Below, one piece after another: positions 14,544-15,281 of a stretch of 15,281 nucleotides of DNA. Positions within the stretch are counted from its first letter, which is position 1. The number at the start of each line of letters is the position of its first letter. Source of the DNA: an uncultured Veillonella sp. (lineage in GTDB: Bacteria > Bacillota > Negativicutes > Veillonellales > Veillonellaceae); the NCBI GenBank assembly GCA_900552715.1, contig USAV01000040.1, positions 1 through 15,281 on the forward strand, written 5' to 3'. The position numbers were made by a program, and so were the translations under genes. The notes beneath the pieces were generated by a model, which saw nothing but the letters and a program-made list of their open reading frames with translations, had not been told where the DNA came from and ran no database searches.

Positions 14544-15056
14544 ATGGAATTACATATGGAAAAACGCTGTATTTCAGCGTATGTAGAGAACCAAATCGGC
14601 GTATTGGCTAAAATTTCAGGCCTCTTCGCAGGTAAAAATTATAACCTTGATACATTGACTGTAGGGGAGACAGAAGATCATACCATGTCTCGTATGACTA
14701 TTGAGCTTACATGTGACGATTTGACATACGAACAAATCATTAAACAGCTTAATCGTAGTGTAGAGGTAATTAAGGTTATCGACTTTACGGATATGCCGAT
14801 TACAAAAAAAGAACTATTGTTTATTAAGGTCAACAGTTGCAAAGAAGCAGATAAACAAGAAATCTTCCGCATTGCTCAAACCTTTGACTTGTTGGTAGTC
14901 GATTATAACCGCAAATCTGTTCTCGTACAATGTGTAAAAACAGTATCTAAAAATAACGACATGATTGCTCTATTTAAAGATATGTTTGTCAATCGCATTG
15001 AAGTTGTACGCGGTGGTAGCGTAGCTATTGAAGCACTATCTACACCTGATAGATAA
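14544..15056 (+). CDS. ilvN: Acetolactate synthase, small regulatory subunit
   Basis: 170 residues, usual for ilvN/ilvH products. The N-terminal ACT domain is clear ('YVENQIGVLAKISGLFAGKN', 13-32, then 'YNLDTLTVG'), where valine feedback binds at dimer interfaces. The C-terminal half (about 85-165) matches the ALS small-subunit domain. It binds IlvB, raises its activity and gives end-product inhibition. The ATG at 14544 with AGGAGG four bases before it is preferred over the ATG at 14556; the ribosome binding site overlaps the end of ilvB. Whether to call it ilvN or ilvH is a matter of convention. Confidence 0.97.
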   Translation: MELHMEKRCISAYVENQIGVLAKISGLFAGKNYNLDTLTVGETEDHTMSRMTIELTCDDLTYEQIIKQLNRSVEVIKVIDFTDMPITKKELLFIKVNSCKEADKQEIFRIAQTFDLLVVDYNRKSVLVQCVKTVSKNNDMIALFKDMFVNRIEVVRGGSVAIEALSTPDR

Positions 15057-15070
15057 GTCTTAACTTAATT

Positions 15071-15124
15071 ATTCTAAATCTATTTCTGGAGGATAATGAT
15101 CTAAGACTGGTAGTGATTTAGAAT
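15071..15124. repeat. 10-bp inverted repeat downstream of ilvN
   Basis: ATTCTAAATC (15071-15080) and its exact complement (15115-15124) enclose 34 bases. Inside lies GGAGG followed by ATG-ATC-TAA (15096-15104), a two-codon reading frame behind a good ribosome binding site, probably accidental. No T run follows, so a terminator is unlikely. Confidence 0.35.
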
Positions 15125-15139
15125 GGGTACAACTGAATA

Positions 15140-15148
15140 TGATATAAT
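15140..15148 (+). promoter_or_regulatory. Extended -10 element upstream of the terminator at 15175
   Basis: TG-A-TATAAT is a perfect extended -10, without a good -35. It would start an RNA near 15155 that runs into the terminator after about 50 bases: either a very short RNA or an attenuated leader. Confidence 0.35.
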
Positions 15149-15174
15149 ATTTATATCGACCATTATTGATATAG

Positions 15175-15204
15175 AGACCTTGGTTGTATGCCAAGGTCTT
15201 TTTA
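15175..15204 (+). terminator. Rho-independent terminator downstream of ilvN
   Basis: The 9-bp stem AGACCTTGG (15175-15183) with CCAAGGTCT (15191-15199), a 7-nt loop and a T run. It is the first proper terminator after ilvN. Confidence 0.9.
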
Positions 15205-15222
15205 TTATTGTCTTTAGACTGG

Positions 15223-15267
15223 TTCGCGACGTAGTCGCGAATCATAAAACCACCCGCTATGCGGGTG
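15223..15267. repeat. Two adjacent strong GC-rich hairpins at the window edge, possible REP-like or IS200/IS605-type end
   Basis: Hairpin one is TTCGCGAC, loop GTA, GTCGCGAA (15223-15241). Hairpin two is CACCCGC, loop TAT, GCGGGTG (15251-15267). They are far more GC-rich than the surrounding DNA and neither has a T run. Paired tight-loop hairpins are typical of REP-like repeats and of IS200/IS605 ends. The sequence stops 14 bases later, so no transposase is visible. Confidence 0.45.
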
Positions 15268-15281
15268 CGGCAACGAAAGTT

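Noticed and set aside
1..15281. CRISPR array
   Set aside because: No regularly spaced repeat-spacer pattern and no cas-like protein; the only tandem repeats are the 10-bp and 8-bp units without spacers.

Overview
The window looks like chromosomal DNA of a low-GC diderm Firmicute, most likely Veillonella or a close relative (Negativicutes). The reasons: an outer-membrane autotransporter barrel ending in Phe sits beside Firmicute-style genes with strong AGGAGG ribosome binding sites, and codon use is A/T-rich. The genus is inferred from gene content and style; no search was run.

Layout. (1) 1-1757: the 3' part of a type V autotransporter gene and its terminator. (2) About 1758-7213: an A/T-richer accessory module. 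It encodes an excisionase-like HTH protein, a C5-cytosine DNA methyltransferase with a large internal insert, a terminator, a fresh strong promoter, then a 78-aa protein, a GHKL (MutL/MORC/Hsp90-type) ATPase and a 255-aa unknown protein. (3) 7214-7338: the last 22 codons of a second autotransporter and its terminator, so the module sits between two paralogous autotransporter 3' ends. (4) 7383-8723: a flavodoxin-like reductase and a low-molecular-weight protein tyrosine phosphatase, with inverted repeats on both sides. (5) 8804-8914: tRNA-Arg(CCG) and a terminator. (6) 8983-10868: a small membrane protein on the minus strand, a divergent frameshifted membrane-protein gene, and a LemA-family protein. 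(7) 10987-12615: a SAM methyltransferase, a nitrous-oxide-stimulated-promoter family protein, and a convergent thioredoxin/glutaredoxin-like gene. (8) 12808-15056: ilvB-ilvN acetolactate synthase. (9) 15057-15281: non-coding, with a terminator and two strong hairpins that may begin a mobile or REP-like element.

The most interesting part is the module at 1758-7213. A DNA methyltransferase with its own HTH gene and promoter, followed by a separately promoted operon of a GHKL ATPase and two small uncharacterised proteins, matches the broad class of restriction-modification-like systems with MutL/MORC-type ATPases. However, no recognisable nuclease or helicase is present. I infer a candidate phage-defence or epigenetic system whose effector would have to be in the GHKL protein or the 255-aa protein, or supplied by the host. 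The late promoter behind a terminator fits the usual need to methylate the genome before the effector is made.

The rest is ordinary housekeeping. IlvB and IlvN form the first common enzyme of branched-chain amino acid synthesis. The redox and phosphatase genes and the small membrane proteins are typical Firmicute content.
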